Shown here in pieces: positions 10,237-20,479 of a stretch of DNA of 64,000 nucleotides. The DNA is from Cyanobium sp. CH-040 (GTDB taxonomy: Bacteria; Cyanobacteriota; Cyanobacteriia; PCC-6307; Cyanobiaceae). The stretch covers positions 62,001 through 126,000 of the forward strand of contig NZ_JAGQCJ010000002.1 of assembly GCF_024346135.1 (NCBI RefSeq). Direction: 5' to 3'. The first letter of the stretch is position 1. Each line of letters opens with the position of its first letter. A model generated the notes under the pieces. It saw nothing but the letters and a program-made list of their open reading frames with translations. It did not search any database and was not told the origin of the DNA. The translations under genes were made by a program, and so were the position numbers.

Positions 10237-10290
10237 CGGTGGGGGATGCGTCGGCCCCGATCCAGTGCCACCCCTGTCACCCGGCCTGCC

Positions 10291-11307
<1,017 letters not shown>

Positions 11308-11322
11308 TCACGCTCCATGGGC

Positions 11323-11328
11323 AGGCTA
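11323..11328 (-). promoter_or_regulatory. candidate -10 element TAGCCT for gap1
   Basis: TAGCCT on the minus strand, 30 bases before the gap1 ATG; fits TAnnnT. A palindrome GTGA-GA-TCAC lies between it and the start codon. Confidence 0.35.
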
Positions 11329-11369
11329 CGGATCGAGGCCGCGCCCGTCAGGTCCGCAGCCGCCGGATC

Positions 11370-11825
11370 TCAGATTTCGTCGTCTTCCAGGAGCAACTGC
11401 TCGAAGGCGGTGTAGAGGTCCGCCTGCTCGCGCCCGCGCTGGGGTTGGCCGGCGCCCCGGGCTCCCGGTCCGCGCCGCCGAGTCCGCCCCGCCCCGCGGC
11501 CCGCTGCCTGCTCCGCTGCCGTGCTTCGGCCCGCGGTCGCCGCGGCGCCCGGCTGAGGAGTTTCAGGCCGGCTGCGGCGCGCCTCGAGTTCCCGCAGCCG
11601 CTCGAGCAGGTGCGGCGGTGCACTGCCGTCGGCACTGGTGCGCATCAGCTCATGGAACAGCGCCTCCGGATCCATCTCCGTCTCCAGCCTGTGGCGCTTT
11701 CCCTCGGCGGCGGACGGGGTGGCAGACGGGGTGACCGCTGGTGGCGGTTCCGGCGCAGGCAGGCGCTGCGGCAGGCTGCGGCCCAGCTGGCGCAGGCGCT
11801 CGAGGCTGCGGGGGTCGAAGCTCAT
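11370..11825 (-). CDS. hypothetical protein with disordered C-terminal half
   Basis: Predicted 151-residue protein starting MSFDPRSLERLRQLGRSLP. It has two short helical segments (ETEMDPEALFHELMRTS and HLLERLRELEARRS), a long Arg/Gly/Ala-rich linker that is probably disordered, and an acidic end (YTAFEQLLLEDDEI). The terminal acidic helix could be a docking peptide, but that is speculation. It lies 16 bases after the pentapeptide gene and may be in its operon. No family recognised. Confidence 0.65.
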   Translation of the reverse strand: MSFDPRSLERLRQLGRSLPQRLPAPEPPPAVTPSATPSAAEGKRHRLETEMDPEALFHELMRTSADGSAPPHLLERLRELEARRSRPETPQPGAAATAGRSTAAEQAAGRGAGRTRRRGPGARGAGQPQRGREQADLYTAFEQLLLEDDEI

Positions 11826-11841
11826 GGTGCCGGGTCGGGGT

Positions 11842-12408
11842 TCAGGGGCAGTCCAGGCTGGCCCGGGTGTCCCGGCCGGTGACCGGATTGGTGCCGCGGG
11901 CCACGGCACAGAGGGCCTTGCGGGCATCGCCGCGCAGGGGCACGTTGCTGAAATCCGCTCCGTCGATGGTCACATTCTCGAAGCGGGTGTTGAAGGCGAA
12001 GGCGTCCACCAGCACGGCATTGCTGAGGTCGGTGCCGTTGAACACCGCCGAATCGAGGGTGGCCTCGCGCAGGTTGGTGTCGCTTAGGTCGGCGTCCTGC
12101 AGCTTGGCCCCGAACAGGCTGGCGCCCTGGAGGTCGGAGCCGGAGAGGTCGGCGTCGCGCAGGTTGGTGAGGTTGAAGGTGGCGCCGCGCAGATCCTGGC
12201 CGGAGTAGTCGGCGCCGATCAGCACCTGCTTGGCCACATCCACGGCCGCCGCCGCCGGCGCCGCTCCCGCCAGCAGCGGCAGCAGCAGCAGAACCGCCGG
12301 CAGCAGCAGGCCCAGCAGCACTGCCGGCAGCCGGGCCGGCAGTCTGAAGCCGGCGGCCCCGCGACCCCTGGCGGCCTGCCGAACCGGAACCTCGGGCTGG
12401 GAAGCCAT
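11842..12408 (-). CDS. pentapeptide repeat protein, probably thylakoid-lumen or periplasmic
   Basis: The 188-residue protein has a basic N-terminus, a long hydrophobic core (about residues 28-48) and AGAAPAAAA, a typical signal peptide with cleavage after an Ala-x-Ala. The mature part has about eight A(D/N)Lxx-type repeats (GADYS, QDLRG, ATFNL, TNLRD, ADLSG, SDLQG, ASLFG, AKLQD, ADLSD) predicting a right-handed beta-helix. Two Cys residues near the C-terminus (LCAVA, LDCP) could form a disulfide, as in lumenal pentapeptide proteins. The molecular role of this family is unclear. Confidence 0.85.
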   Translation of the reverse strand: MASQPEVPVRQAARGRGAAGFRLPARLPAVLLGLLLPAVLLLLPLLAGAAPAAAAVDVAKQVLIGADYSGQDLRGATFNLTNLRDADLSGSDLQGASLFGAKLQDADLSDTNLREATLDSAVFNGTDLSNAVLVDAFAFNTRFENVTIDGADFSNVPLRGDARKALCAVARGTNPVTGRDTRASLDCP

Positions 12409-12429
12409 GGCAGCGCTGCAGCTGGGGCA

Positions 12430-12439
12430 ACCCTAGGGA
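12430..12439. promoter_or_regulatory. palindromic CCCTAGGG giving overlapping divergent -10 boxes
   Basis: The sequence ACCCTAGGGA reads TAGGGT on the minus strand (12435-12430, 21 bases before the pentapeptide gene) and TAGGGA on the plus strand (12434-12439, 21 bases before yraN). The two hexamers share their central TA, so the divergent genes may use one symmetrical promoter core. Confidence 0.4.
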
Positions 12440-12460
12440 CCGTCCCCGCCGGCGCCGCCG

Positions 12461-12817
12461 ATGCCCCACCCCCGACTCTCCGGTGGCTGGGCCGAGCAGC
12501 GTGCCCTGAGGCTGCTGCAGCAGCGCGGCTGGCGGCTGCGTGACCGCAACTGGCGCTGCCGCTGGGGAGAACTGGATCTGGTGCTCCAGAAGCACGAGCG
12601 CCTGCTGCTCGTGGAGGTGAAGGGACGGTGCAGCGGTGTCGATGGCTGGGGCGTGGCGGCCCTGCGGGCCGGCAAGCGCGGGCGGCTGGAGCGGGCCTGG
12701 CGGTGCTGGCTGGCCGAGCACCCCGCTGACACCGCCAGAACCGTGGAGCTGGTGTATGCCCTGGTGCCCCTGCCGCCTCGGCAGGGTGCCGTCCGCTGGA
12801 TCCGGGCCGGCTTCTGA
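12461..12817 (+). CDS. YraN/UPF0102 family nuclease-like protein
   Basis: Small protein of 118 residues with the restriction-endonuclease-like fold motif of UPF0102: WGELDLVLQ followed by LLLVEVKGR (the E-D...E-x-K active-site pattern). The family is widely conserved and thought to act on DNA, but its role is not established. Its start ATG at 12461 is 21 bases after a TAGGGA -10-like box shared with the divergent pentapeptide gene. Confidence 0.85.
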   Translation: MPHPRLSGGWAEQRALRLLQQRGWRLRDRNWRCRWGELDLVLQKHERLLLVEVKGRCSGVDGWGVAALRAGKRGRLERAWRCWLAEHPADTARTVELVYALVPLPPRQGAVRWIRAGF

Positions 12818-12884
12818 GGCAGCCGGTTCCTGTTCCGCCGCCTGAACGGCGCCAGGCAATCTGGAGCGTTCAGGCCCCTTCACC

Positions 12885-13718
12885 ATGACCTCTGGCGCCC
12901 ACCGGGCCCGCAAGCGCTTCGGCCAGCACTGGCTGGTGGATCAGGGGGTGCTGGAGCGGATCGTGGCGGCGGCGGAGCTGCTGCCGGGTGAGCGCGTCCT
13001 GGAGATCGGCCCCGGCCGTGGCGCCCTCAGCGAACGTCTGCTGCGCTCGCCAGCGGCGGCGGTGCTGGCGGTGGAGCTGGACCGGGATCTGCTGGACGGG
13101 CTGCGGCAGCGTTTCGGCGCCGATCCGCGCTTCAGCCTGGTGGCCGGCGATGCCCTGGCGGTGCAGCTGCCGCCCGCCGACAAGGTGGTGGCCAACATCC
13201 CCTACAACATCACCGGCCCCCTGCTGGAGCGCCTGGTGGGCCGCCTCGACCGGCCCGTCACGCCGCCCTACCGCAGGCTGGTGCTGCTGCTGCAGCAGGA
13301 AGTGGCCGAGCGCATCTGCGCCCCTCCCGGCAGCCGGGCCTACTCGGCCCTGAGCGTGCGGCTGCAGCTGCTGGCGCACTGCCGCCGGGTGTGTGCCGTG
13401 CCGCCGCGCTGCTTCCGGCCACCCCCGCGGGTGCAGTCCGAGGTGATCCGCCTCGACCCCCTGCCCGAGCCGGACCGGCTCGATCCGCCGCTGGCACGTC
13501 AGCTGGAGCGGCTGCTGCAGCGCTGCTTCGCCTCCCGCCGCAAGATGCTGCGCAACACCCTGGCCGGCCTGCTGCCCCCCGCCGAGCTGGCGGAGCTGGC
13601 CGAGGCCGTGGGCATCGCCCTCTCCCAGCGCCCGCAGGAGATTGCCCCGCCTGCCTGGGTGGCCCTGGCGGCGGGCTTGAATCGCCGCAGCAGCGATCCG
13701 CAGGTCGGCAATGGTTGA
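12885..13718 (+). CDS. rsmA: 16S rRNA dimethyladenosine transferase RsmA/KsgA
   Basis: Dimethylates two adjacent adenosines near the 3' end of 16S rRNA during small-subunit assembly. The 277-residue protein has [11 protein letters not shown] at the N-terminus, the SAM-binding [12 protein letters not shown] near residue 44, acidic VELDRD, and the catalytic [11 protein letters not shown] (NxPY-type motif). The 3' end overlaps ispE by eight bases, and the pair ksgA-ispE is a common bacterial arrangement. Confidence 0.96.
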   Translation: MTSGAHRARKRFGQHWLVDQGVLERIVAAAELLPGERVLEIGPGRGALSERLLRSPAAAVLAVELDRDLLDGLRQRFGADPRFSLVAGDALAVQLPPADKVVANIPYNITGPLLERLVGRLDRPVTPPYRRLVLLLQQEVAERICAPPGSRAYSALSVRLQLLAHCRRVCAVPPRCFRPPPRVQSEVIRLDPLPEPDRLDPPLARQLERLLQRCFASRRKMLRNTLAGLLPPAELAELAEAVGIALSQRPQEIAPPAWVALAAGLNRRSSDPQVGNG

Positions 13719-14646
13719 ACTCACGGTGTGGTCGCCAGCCAAGATCAACCTGCACCTGGAGGTGCTCGGTCTGCGGCCCGACGGTTTCCATGAGCTGGCG
13801 ATGGTGATGCAGACCATCGACCTGCTCGACGCCCTGGAGCTGGAATCCAGCGCCGACGCCGCCATCACCCTGGAGTGCGACCGCCCCGGCTTGCCCACCG
13901 ACGGCAGCAACCTGATCGTCAAGGCCGCCGAACTGCTGCGGCTGCGCTCCGGCCTGCCCGAGCTCGGTGCCCGCATCAGACTGCGCAAGCGCATCCCCGT
14001 GGGAGCCGGGCTGGCCGGCGGCTCCAGCAATGCCGCTGCGGCCCTGGTTGGGCTCAACGCCCTCTGGGGGCTGGGACTGGGGGATGGCGACCTGCACGCC
14101 CTGGCCGCCCGTCTGGGGTCCGACGTGCCCTTCTGCCTCGCCGGCGGCACCCAGCTCTGCTTCGGCCGCGGAGAACGGCTCGAGCCCCTGCTTCCGGGTG
14201 CCTCCTCCTCCCTGGCCGTGCTGCTGATCAAGCACCCTGCCGCCAGCGTGAGCACGCCCTGGGCCTATGGCCGTTTCCGCGACCTGCGCGGGCGCAGCTA
14301 CCTCAGCGGCGAGGAGGCCTTCGAGCGCCGGCGTGAGGCCCTGCGCCGCGGACCGCTGCTTCAGGCCCTGCCGCAGCCCGGTCCGCTGCCCACGCTGCGC
14401 AACGATCTGCAGGCGGTGGTGGAGCCCGAGGTGGCCAGTGTCCGGGAGGGCCTGGCCCTCCTGCGCGGCCTGCCCGGGAGCCTGGCGGTGGCGATGAGCG
14501 GCTCGGGCCCGAGCCTGTTCGCCCTGTTCGCCGGCCAGCCCCGGGCGCTGGCGGCCCAGGCCCTGCTGGCGGAGGATCTGGGGGCGGCGGGATTCGAGAG
14601 CTGGGTGTGCGGCTTCCGCGCCTCGGGCGTCATGCTGGAGCCGTGA
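13711..14646 (+). CDS. ispE: 4-diphosphocytidyl-2-C-methyl-D-erythritol kinase IspE
   Basis: ATP-dependent kinase of the MEP pathway for isoprenoid precursors, which supplies carotenoids, phytol and quinone side chains. The 311-residue GHMP kinase has [13 protein letters not shown] at the N-terminus, the ATP-binding [17 protein letters not shown], and the C-terminal [13 protein letters not shown]. The start overlaps rsmA by eight bases (ATGGTTGA). Confidence 0.96.
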   Translation: MVELTVWSPAKINLHLEVLGLRPDGFHELAMVMQTIDLLDALELESSADAAITLECDRPGLPTDGSNLIVKAAELLRLRSGLPELGARIRLRKRIPVGAGLAGGSSNAAAALVGLNALWGLGLGDGDLHALAARLGSDVPFCLAGGTQLCFGRGERLEPLLPGASSSLAVLLIKHPAASVSTPWAYGRFRDLRGRSYLSGEEAFERRREALRRGPLLQALPQPGPLPTLRNDLQAVVEPEVASVREGLALLRGLPGSLAVAMSGSGPSLFALFAGQPRALAAQALLAEDLGAAGFESWVCGFRASGVMLEP

Positions 14647-15005
14647 CCGACCCGAGTCCCACGCCTGCATCCGGCACCAGTGCTGCTGCCAACACCAGCC
14701 CCGCTGCGCCGCCTTCCAAGGGGCCCCTCAGCTTCCTCTCCGGTGCCCTCACGGCCGGGCTGCTGAGCTGGCTCTGCCTGGGCCTGAGCCGGCGCCTGGC
14801 GCTGTATTACGCCCTGCACCCTCCCCACTACGCCTCGAGCATCGCCCAGTCGATCGCCACCGCCCTCAAGACCCTGCTGGTGGGCATGGCTTTCCTGGCC
14901 ACCTTCAGCTTCGGCTTCATCGCCCTGGGGCTCGGCCTCACCTTCCTGCGCAGCCTGGTGGGCTCCAGCTCACCAAGCGGTGACAGTGCAGGGCCCGGTT
15001 CCTAG
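14643..15005 (+). CDS. DUF3082 family membrane protein
   Basis: Predicted 120-residue protein with a disordered Ser/Pro/Ala-rich N-terminus and two membrane helices ([16 protein letters not shown] and [23 protein letters not shown]). The pattern, [12 protein letters not shown] followed by [18 protein letters not shown], fits DUF3082, a family I know from cyanobacteria and plastid-bearing plants, of unknown function. The GTG start at 14643 overlaps the ispE stop codon (GTGA). Family assignment is from memory. Confidence 0.75.
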   Translation: MTDPSPTPASGTSAAANTSPAAPPSKGPLSFLSGALTAGLLSWLCLGLSRRLALYYALHPPHYASSIAQSIATALKTLLVGMAFLATFSFGFIALGLGLTFLRSLVGSSSPSGDSAGPGS

Positions 15006-15008
15006 GGT
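15003..15008 (+). promoter_or_regulatory. candidate -10 element TAGGGT
   Basis: TAGGGT immediately at the end of the DUF3082 gene (its stop TAG is the first three bases) and 19 bases before the ATG of the 31-residue membrane protein gene. Confidence 0.4.
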
Positions 15009-15027
15009 CGTCACCTGCGCCCCCGCC

Positions 15028-15123
15028 ATGACCCTCCACGACCTCGGTCTGCTGATCACCCTGCTGCTGCCGGGGATGCTGTTGTCGGTGCTGATTCTCA
15101 GCACCTTTGCCGCCGGCGGCTGA
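15028..15123 (+). CDS. 31-residue single-helix membrane protein
   Basis: Very short gene: [18 protein letters not shown], then [13 protein letters not shown]. It encodes one hydrophobic helix with hardly any loops, similar in size and shape to the small subunits of photosystems, cytochrome b6f and NDH-1, although I cannot match it to any of them. Support for a real gene: its own TAGGGT -10-like box 19 bases upstream, a clean ATG, a coding sequence that fills most of the space between DUF3082 and pdhB, and a separate -10-like box for pdhB after it. Confidence 0.6.
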   Translation: MTLHDLGLLITLLLPGMLLSVLILSTFAAGG

Positions 15124-15149
15124 GGGCGGGGCGGCGCGCGCGGCTGAGA

Positions 15150-15155
15150 TAGGTT
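15150..15155 (+). promoter_or_regulatory. candidate -10 element TAGGTT for pdhB
   Basis: TAGGTT 26 bases before the GTG start of pdhB; fits TAnnnT and supports the start at 15182 over longer in-frame options. Confidence 0.4.
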
Positions 15156-15181
15156 GGCCGCCTGCCGATCCCTGCCGACGC

Positions 15182-16165
15182 GTGGCCGAAACGCTGCTCT
15201 TCAACGCCCTCCGCGAGGCCATCGACGAGGAGATGGCCCGCGATCCCCACGTCTGTGTCATGGGCGAGGACGTGGGTCACTACGGCGGCTCCTACAAGGT
15301 CACCAAGGACCTGTATGAAAAGTACGGCGAGCTGCGCGTGCTCGACACACCGATCGCCGAGAACTCCTTCACCGGCATGGCCGTGGGTGCGGCCATGACC
15401 GGTCTGCGGCCGATCGTGGAAGGCATGAACATGGGCTTTCTGCTGCTGGCCTTCAACCAGATCTCCAACAACATGGGGATGCTCCGTTACACCAGCGGCG
15501 GCAACTACACGATCCCGGCCGTGGTGCGTGGCCCCGGAGGTGTGGGGCGCCAGCTGGGCGCGGAGCACAGCCAGCGCCTCGAGGCCTACTTCCACGCCGT
15601 GCCCGGCATCAAGATCGTGGCGGTGAGCACCCCCACCAATGCCAAGGGCCTGATGAAGGCGGCGATCCGCGACGACAACCCCGTGCTCTTCTTCGAGCAC
15701 GTGCTGCTCTACAACCTCAGCGAGGAGCTTCCCGAAGGGGATTACATCTGCGCCCTCGATCAGGCCGAGGTGGTGCGTGAGGGCACGGATATCACCATCC
15801 TCACCTACTCCCGCATGCGCCATCACTGCCTCAAGGCCGTGCAGTCCCTCGAGGCTGAGGGCGTGGATGTGGAGCTGATCGATCTGATCAGCCTCAAGCC
15901 CTTCGACATGGAGACGATCCGGGCCTCGATCCGCAAGACCCACAAAGTGCTGATCGTGGAGGAGTGCATGAAGACCGGGGGCATCGGCGCCGAACTGATG
16001 GCCCTGATCACCGAGCAGTGCTTCGACGACCTCGATGCCCGGCCGGTGCGCCTTTCGTCCCAGGACATCCCCACGCCCTACAACGGCACCCTCGAGAACC
16101 TCACGATCATCCAGCCGCACCAGATCGTGGAGGCCGCCAGGGCGCTGAAAGCGGGCGTGATCTGA
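15182..16165 (+). CDS. pdhB: pyruvate dehydrogenase E1 component, beta subunit
   Basis: Half of the thiamine diphosphate-dependent E1 enzyme that decarboxylates pyruvate toward acetyl-CoA. The 327-residue protein starts [18 protein letters not shown] (GTG 15182) and contains [37 protein letters not shown] and [10 protein letters not shown]-like segments (here [10 protein letters not shown]) of the transketolase pyrimidine domain, plus the C-terminal transketolase domain ([16 protein letters not shown]). The alpha subunit is not in the window. One base separates its stop from secD. Confidence 0.96.
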   Translation: MAETLLFNALREAIDEEMARDPHVCVMGEDVGHYGGSYKVTKDLYEKYGELRVLDTPIAENSFTGMAVGAAMTGLRPIVEGMNMGFLLLAFNQISNNMGMLRYTSGGNYTIPAVVRGPGGVGRQLGAEHSQRLEAYFHAVPGIKIVAVSTPTNAKGLMKAAIRDDNPVLFFEHVLLYNLSEELPEGDYICALDQAEVVREGTDITILTYSRMRHHCLKAVQSLEAEGVDVELIDLISLKPFDMETIRASIRKTHKVLIVEECMKTGGIGAELMALITEQCFDDLDARPVRLSSQDIPTPYNGTLENLTIIQPHQIVEAARALKAGVI

Positions 16166-16166
16166 G

Positions 16167-17690
16167 ATGGCCCGTCAACAGGGCTGGCTCGCCCTCATCC
16201 TGGCGCTGGCGATCGCTGCCGGCGCCCTGCTGCTCCAGTTCCCGCTGCAGCTCGGTCTCGACCTGCGCGGCGGCAGCCAGCTCTCCCTGCAGGTGATGCC
16301 GGCCGGAGACATCCGCCGGGTGCAGCCCGAACAGCTGGAGGCGGTGAAGGAAGTGCTCGACCGCCGCATCAACGGTCTGGGCGTGGCCGAGTCCACGCTT
16401 CAGACGGTTGGCGACGACCAGCTGGTGCTCCAGCTTCCCGGTGAGCAGGACCCCAGCCGGGCTGCCCGCGTGCTGGGTACCACCGCCCTGCTCGAATTCC
16501 GCGCCCAGAAGCCCGGCAGCGAAGCGGAGATGCGCACGCTGCTGGGCCTCAAGCGCCAGGCCCAGGCGGTCCTGGCCCGCCGCCGTCCCCCCTCCCAGAC
16601 CCCCGAGCAGTCCTCCGCGCCGCCCGCCGACACCGGCGACGACAGCGGAGCCAGCGACGGTCTCGGGGATGAGGCCCTCGGCCAGGCTCTGCGCGAGCTC
16701 GGGGTGGACGTTCCCGCCGGTAGCGGCGAGACCCGCCAGCTGGAACTCCTCCTCGATGCGGTGAACACCCGCATCGTCACTCTTTATGAGCCGGCGGCGC
16801 TCACCGGCAAGGAGCTCGTCAGCGCCGGCCGTCAGCAGCAGCAGACCGGCAGCGGCTGGGATGTGACCCTCAACTTCACGCGGGAGGGAGGCGAGCAGTT
16901 CGCCCGCCTCACCCAGTCCATCGCCGGCAGCGGCCGCCTGCTGGGCATCGTGCTGGATGGGCGTTCGATCAGTGAGGCCAGCGTGGGGCCCGAGTTCCAG
17001 GCCGCGGGCATCACCGGCGGCGCCGCCAGCATCACCGGCAACTTCACGGCCGAGGAGGCGCGCGACCTCGAGGTGCAGCTGCGGGGCGGTTCGCTGCCGT
17101 TGCCCGTGCGCGTGATCGAGGTGCGCACGGTGGGGCCGAGCCTGGGCGCGGAGAACGTGCGCACCAGCCTCCGGGCCGCTCTGGTGGGGCTGGCGCTGGT
17201 GGCCCTGTTCATGCTGCTCGTCTATCGCCTGGCCGGCGTGGTGGCGGTGCTCGCCCTGAGCCTCTATGCCCTGTTCAACCTGGCGGTCTATGCCCTGATT
17301 CCGGTGACCCTCACCCTGCCGGGGATCGCCGGTTTCATCCTCTCCCTGGGCATGGCGGTGGATGCCAACGTGCTGATCTTCGAGCGCATCAAGGACGAGC
17401 TGCGCGAGGGCAACACGCTCATCCGCTCCATCGAGTCGGGCTTCACCCAGGCCCTCTCCAGCATCCTCGATGGTCAGATCACCACCCTGATCAGCTGTCT
17501 GGCCCTGTTCATCCTGGGCACCGGGCTGGTGAAGGGCTTTGCCGTCACCCTCGGCATCGGTGTGCTCATCAGTCTGTTCAGCGCCCTCAGCTGCACCCGG
17601 GTGCTGCTGCGCCTGCTGATGAGCTATCCGGCGCTGCGCCGCCCCACCAACTTCATCGCCCGGGACGAGCTGCCCGCGGCCGCGTCCTGA
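16167..17690 (+). CDS. secD: protein translocase subunit SecD
   Basis: Uses the proton gradient to assist protein export through SecYEG, at the plasma and thylakoid membranes. The 507-residue protein has the N-terminal helix, LGLDLRGGSQLSLQV, a large periplasmic domain, and five C-terminal helices (FMLLVYRLAGVVAVLALSLY, LGMAVDANVLIFERIKDE). Residues about 130-190 are a Pro/Ser/Asp-rich insertion in the periplasmic domain (PPSQTPEQSSAPPADTGDD), which is probably disordered. It is followed by secF after three bases. Confidence 0.96.
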   Translation: MARQQGWLALILALAIAAGALLLQFPLQLGLDLRGGSQLSLQVMPAGDIRRVQPEQLEAVKEVLDRRINGLGVAESTLQTVGDDQLVLQLPGEQDPSRAARVLGTTALLEFRAQKPGSEAEMRTLLGLKRQAQAVLARRRPPSQTPEQSSAPPADTGDDSGASDGLGDEALGQALRELGVDVPAGSGETRQLELLLDAVNTRIVTLYEPAALTGKELVSAGRQQQQTGSGWDVTLNFTREGGEQFARLTQSIAGSGRLLGIVLDGRSISEASVGPEFQAAGITGGAASITGNFTAEEARDLEVQLRGGSLPLPVRVIEVRTVGPSLGAENVRTSLRAALVGLALVALFMLLVYRLAGVVAVLALSLYALFNLAVYALIPVTLTLPGIAGFILSLGMAVDANVLIFERIKDELREGNTLIRSIESGFTQALSSILDGQITTLISCLALFILGTGLVKGFAVTLGIGVLISLFSALSCTRVLLRLLMSYPALRRPTNFIARDELPAAAS

Positions 17691-17693
17691 GCC

Positions 17694-18653
17694 ATGTCTC
17701 CCCTTTCCTCCCTGCTCCAGGTGCGCGTCAACCAGCGCCGCCGTTCCCTCTGGACCATCTCCGCTCTGGCGCTGGTCCTCAGTGTGCTCGGCCTGATGCT
17801 GTCCTGGCTGTCGCCCGCCATCGGTGCCCCGCTGCGCGCCGGCCTCGATTTCACCGGCGGCACCCAGATTCAGATCGAGCGCCTCTGCCAGGGTGACTGT
17901 CCGCCGCTCACGGTGTCCGCCCTGCAGCGCCGTCTGGCCGCGCTGGAGCTGCCCGCGGCGGAAGGCGAGCAGCCTCCCCGGCTGGGCAGCAGCACGGTCC
18001 AGCTGCTCGATGACGGCCGCCAGGTGGTGCTGCGACTTCCCACCCTGACGGCAGACCAGTCGCAGGCGGTCATCGAGGGTCTCCAGAACGACATCGGCGG
18101 CATCGAGCCTGGCGGCCTGGGCGTCGACACCATCGGCCCCACCCTCGGTGCCCAGTTGCTGCGGGCCAGCCTCGTGTCGCTGCTGGTGAGCTTCCTGGGC
18201 ATCTCGGCCTACATCACCCTGCGCTACGACCGCCTCTACGCCGTGCTGGCTCTGGTCTGCCTGGCCCACGACGTGCTGATCACCTGCGGCGTGTTCGCCT
18301 GGCTGGGGCTGCTGGCCGGGGTGGAGGTGAACAGCCTGTTCGCCGTCGCCCTGCTCACCGTGGCCGGCTATTCGGTGAACGACACGGTGGTGATCTTCGA
18401 CCGCATCCGCGAGAAACGTGCCCAGCTCCAGGACATTGGCCTGGCTGAGCAGGCCGATGCGGCGGTGTCGGCCACCCTCACCCGTTCGCTGTTCACCAGC
18501 TTCACCACCCTGCTGCCCCTGCTCGGTCTGATCCTCTTCGGCGGCAGCACGCTCTTCTGGTTCGCCGTCGCCCTCACCATCGGCGTCGTGGTGGGTGCCT
18601 GGTCGAGCATCGCCGTGGCGCCAACGCTTCTGCCTGTGCTGGCGCGGCGGTGA
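17694..18653 (+). CDS. secF: protein translocase subunit SecF
   Basis: Partner of SecD. The 319-residue protein has GLDFTGGTQIQIE after the first helix, a periplasmic domain, and the family motif AGYSVNDTVVIFDRIRE in the membrane region near residue 230. Gene order secD-secF is usual. The stop overlaps the next gene's GTG start (GTGA). Confidence 0.96.
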   Translation: MSPLSSLLQVRVNQRRRSLWTISALALVLSVLGLMLSWLSPAIGAPLRAGLDFTGGTQIQIERLCQGDCPPLTVSALQRRLAALELPAAEGEQPPRLGSSTVQLLDDGRQVVLRLPTLTADQSQAVIEGLQNDIGGIEPGGLGVDTIGPTLGAQLLRASLVSLLVSFLGISAYITLRYDRLYAVLALVCLAHDVLITCGVFAWLGLLAGVEVNSLFAVALLTVAGYSVNDTVVIFDRIREKRAQLQDIGLAEQADAAVSATLTRSLFTSFTTLLPLLGLILFGGSTLFWFAVALTIGVVVGAWSSIAVAPTLLPVLARR

Positions 18654-18865
18654 GCGAAACGCCCCGCCGTCACTCCAGATCCTGGGGACGCTGGCCCCTG
18701 GTGCCCGTGCTGCTGGCCGTTCTCGCCCTGCTGGATCTGCGGCTGGAATTTCGCCTGCTGGCGGATCATTTCACCTTCACGGCCCTGGGATTTCTGGTGC
18801 GCTCGCACCCCCTGGCGGTATCGGTGCTGCTGCTGCAGCCCAGCCTCTGGCATCACTACCGCTGA
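18650..18865 (+). CDS. small membrane-associated hypothetical protein
   Basis: Predicted 71-residue protein. Basic N-terminus (ETPRRHSRSWGRW), a hydrophobic helix (PLVPVLLAVLALLDLRLEF), and a second, weaker hydrophobic segment (SHPLAVSVLLLQPSLWHHY). The GTG start overlaps the secF stop in the GTGA form, which suggests translational coupling and a place in the secDF transcript. No family recognised; a role linked to secDF is only suggested by position. Confidence 0.65.
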   Translation: MSETPRRHSRSWGRWPLVPVLLAVLALLDLRLEFRLLADHFTFTALGFLVRSHPLAVSVLLLQPSLWHHYR

Positions 18866-18886
18866 GGGCCTGGCCTGTGGCCACGG

Positions 18887-19984
18887 TCAGGCGGCGCGGC
18901 GCAGGCGCTTCCAGTCGTCGAGGACGTCGTGGATGAGGATCTCCCGCACCAGCACCTGCAGGCACACCGCCAGGGGCAAGGCCATCAGCAGGCCGATGGG
19001 GCCGAAGATGATCGTGAAGATCACCTGGGCGGAAAGCGTGAGACCGGGCAGGAGCTTGAGCTGGTGATGCATCACCGACGGGGTGATCAGGTAGCTCTCC
19101 ACGTTCTGAATCGCCACGTAGAGCAGCAGCACCGCCAGCGACTTCCAGGGTGAATCGAGCAGGGCCACGGACATGGGGAACACCGTGCTGAGCGTCGGCC
19201 CCACGTTAGGGATCACGTTCAGCATTCCGGCCAGCAGGGCGTTGGCCGCCACCAGGTTCACCCCCAGCAGCGACAGACCGATGGCGGCCAGCACGCCCAC
19301 GCACAGGGACGAGATCATCACCCCCACCATCCAGCCGCTCAACGCCTCGCCGCACTGCACCAGCACGCTGCGGAACCGGCGTCGGTAGAAGGACGGCACC
19401 AGCAGCACCCCCACCTCCCGGTAGGCCGTGGGCTGAACCGCCACCATCAGGGCCACGGCCAGCACGAACACGAGCTGCAGCAGCCCGGATCCCACACCGC
19501 CTGCCAGGCCGACGATCTGCATCGCCCCCTGGCCCAGATCCGGGATCGGCAACCGGCCATCGCGCAGCATCCCTTCGCGCAGGCGGTCAACGGCGCCATC
19601 GGAGCTGCCGTACAGCATCCGCGTGGCGCTGGCCGTGGCGTCACGCAGCAGATTGAAGAGGGTGTTGGCCGCCGCAGGCAGCTTGGCGATCAGTTCGCCG
19701 AACTGTTCCACGAAGGGGGGAATCACCGCCGTCGCGAGCACGGCGGTGATCACCAGCAGCAGGCTCAGGCTGAGCAGCAGCGCCAGGCCGCGCCCGCAGC
19801 CCAGGCGCCGCTGCACCCAGGCCACCAGGGTGCAGATGGCCATGGCCACCACCACGGCCGTGAACATCAGAATCAGGCTCTGGCGCAGGTTCCAGAGCAG
19901 CACCAGAGCGGCCATGAGGGCGATCAGCCCCAGCCACTGGCCGAAGGACATGGGCTGGAGCGCGCCCCCGGAGGACCTAGTCAC
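18887..19984 (-). CDS. AI-2E family transporter (PerM/YdiK-like permease)
   Basis: Predicted 365-residue membrane protein with about eight helices. The N-terminal part ([21 protein letters not shown]), a central soluble segment (residues about 90-160), and the C-terminal block [18 protein letters not shown]...[14 protein letters not shown] are typical of this family. Members export small molecules, including autoinducer-2 in E. coli; the substrate here is unknown. The GTG start at 19984 overlaps the psb28 stop by eight bases, so the two genes are translationally coupled. Confidence 0.88.
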   Translation of the reverse strand: MTRSSGGALQPMSFGQWLGLIALMAALVLLWNLRQSLILMFTAVVVAMAICTLVAWVQRRLGCGRGLALLLSLSLLLVITAVLATAVIPPFVEQFGELIAKLPAAANTLFNLLRDATASATRMLYGSSDGAVDRLREGMLRDGRLPIPDLGQGAMQIVGLAGGVGSGLLQLVFVLAVALMVAVQPTAYREVGVLLVPSFYRRRFRSVLVQCGEALSGWMVGVMISSLCVGVLAAIGLSLLGVNLVAANALLAGMLNVIPNVGPTLSTVFPMSVALLDSPWKSLAVLLLYVAIQNVESYLITPSVMHHQLKLLPGLTLSAQVIFTIIFGPIGLLMALPLAVCLQVLVREILIHDVLDDWKRLRRAA

Positions 19985-20354
19985 CCTGTCCTTCAGCCTC
20001 GGCCTGCTCCTCGCCCTGGCTGCCGGAGAAGCCCAGGTCGTGGCTGTCGGCGTAGCGCTGGGCGAAGCGCATGAAGCGCTCGAAGTCCGGCAGGGTCTTC
20101 CAGGTGTAGGTGGCTTCCAGGGCGCTGGGCTTGCCGTTCACAAACCGGGCCTTGACCTCGCGGGTCACCATCTCACCCTCCTCATCGACCATGAACATGC
20201 CGGTGATGTCGCCCAGGGTTTCCGGGGCCAGGGCGTCCGGTTCCTCGAACACGAACATGGCCTGGCCGGTGCGCCCATCCCGCGAGCGGGTGAGCCGGAT
20301 GTCGGGCACGACCGGCTCGTCCACGCCCCGGAAGAACTGAATGGCTGCGGCCAT
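19977..20354 (-). CDS. psb28: photosystem II assembly factor Psb28
   Basis: Psb28 binds photosystem II assembly intermediates (RC47 and PSII-I complexes) on the cytoplasmic side and is absent from mature PSII. The 125-residue protein matches the family in [33 protein letters not shown] and [12 protein letters not shown], with the usual length of about 110-125. The acidic tail ([15 protein letters not shown]) is longer than I expect. A TAGGAT -10-like box lies 19 bases before the ATG. Confidence 0.94.
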   Translation of the reverse strand: MAAAIQFFRGVDEPVVPDIRLTRSRDGRTGQAMFVFEEPDALAPETLGDITGMFMVDEEGEMVTREVKARFVNGKPSALEATYTWKTLPDFERFMRFAQRYADSHDLGFSGSQGEEQAEAEGQGD

Positions 20355-20373
20355 GCCAGCTGAGCAAAGGCCG

Positions 20374-20379
20374 ATCCTA
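20374..20379 (-). promoter_or_regulatory. candidate -10 element TAGGAT for psb28
   Basis: TAGGAT on the minus strand, 19 bases before the psb28 ATG; fits TAnnnT. It would drive psb28 and the AI-2E-type permease. Confidence 0.45.
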
Positions 20380-20479
20380 CGCGCGGGTTCCCTGCCGGGC
20401 TCCCCCGTCGCCCACCTGCGCCTGCGATGCTCGTGGCTGACATAGTGGGCCCACGCTGGCCCGATCTGGTTCGGTTTCC

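Noticed and set aside
16107-18269. 720-codon minus-strand open frame opposite secD/secF
   Set aside because: Antisense shadow; composition typical of mirrored GC-rich codons.
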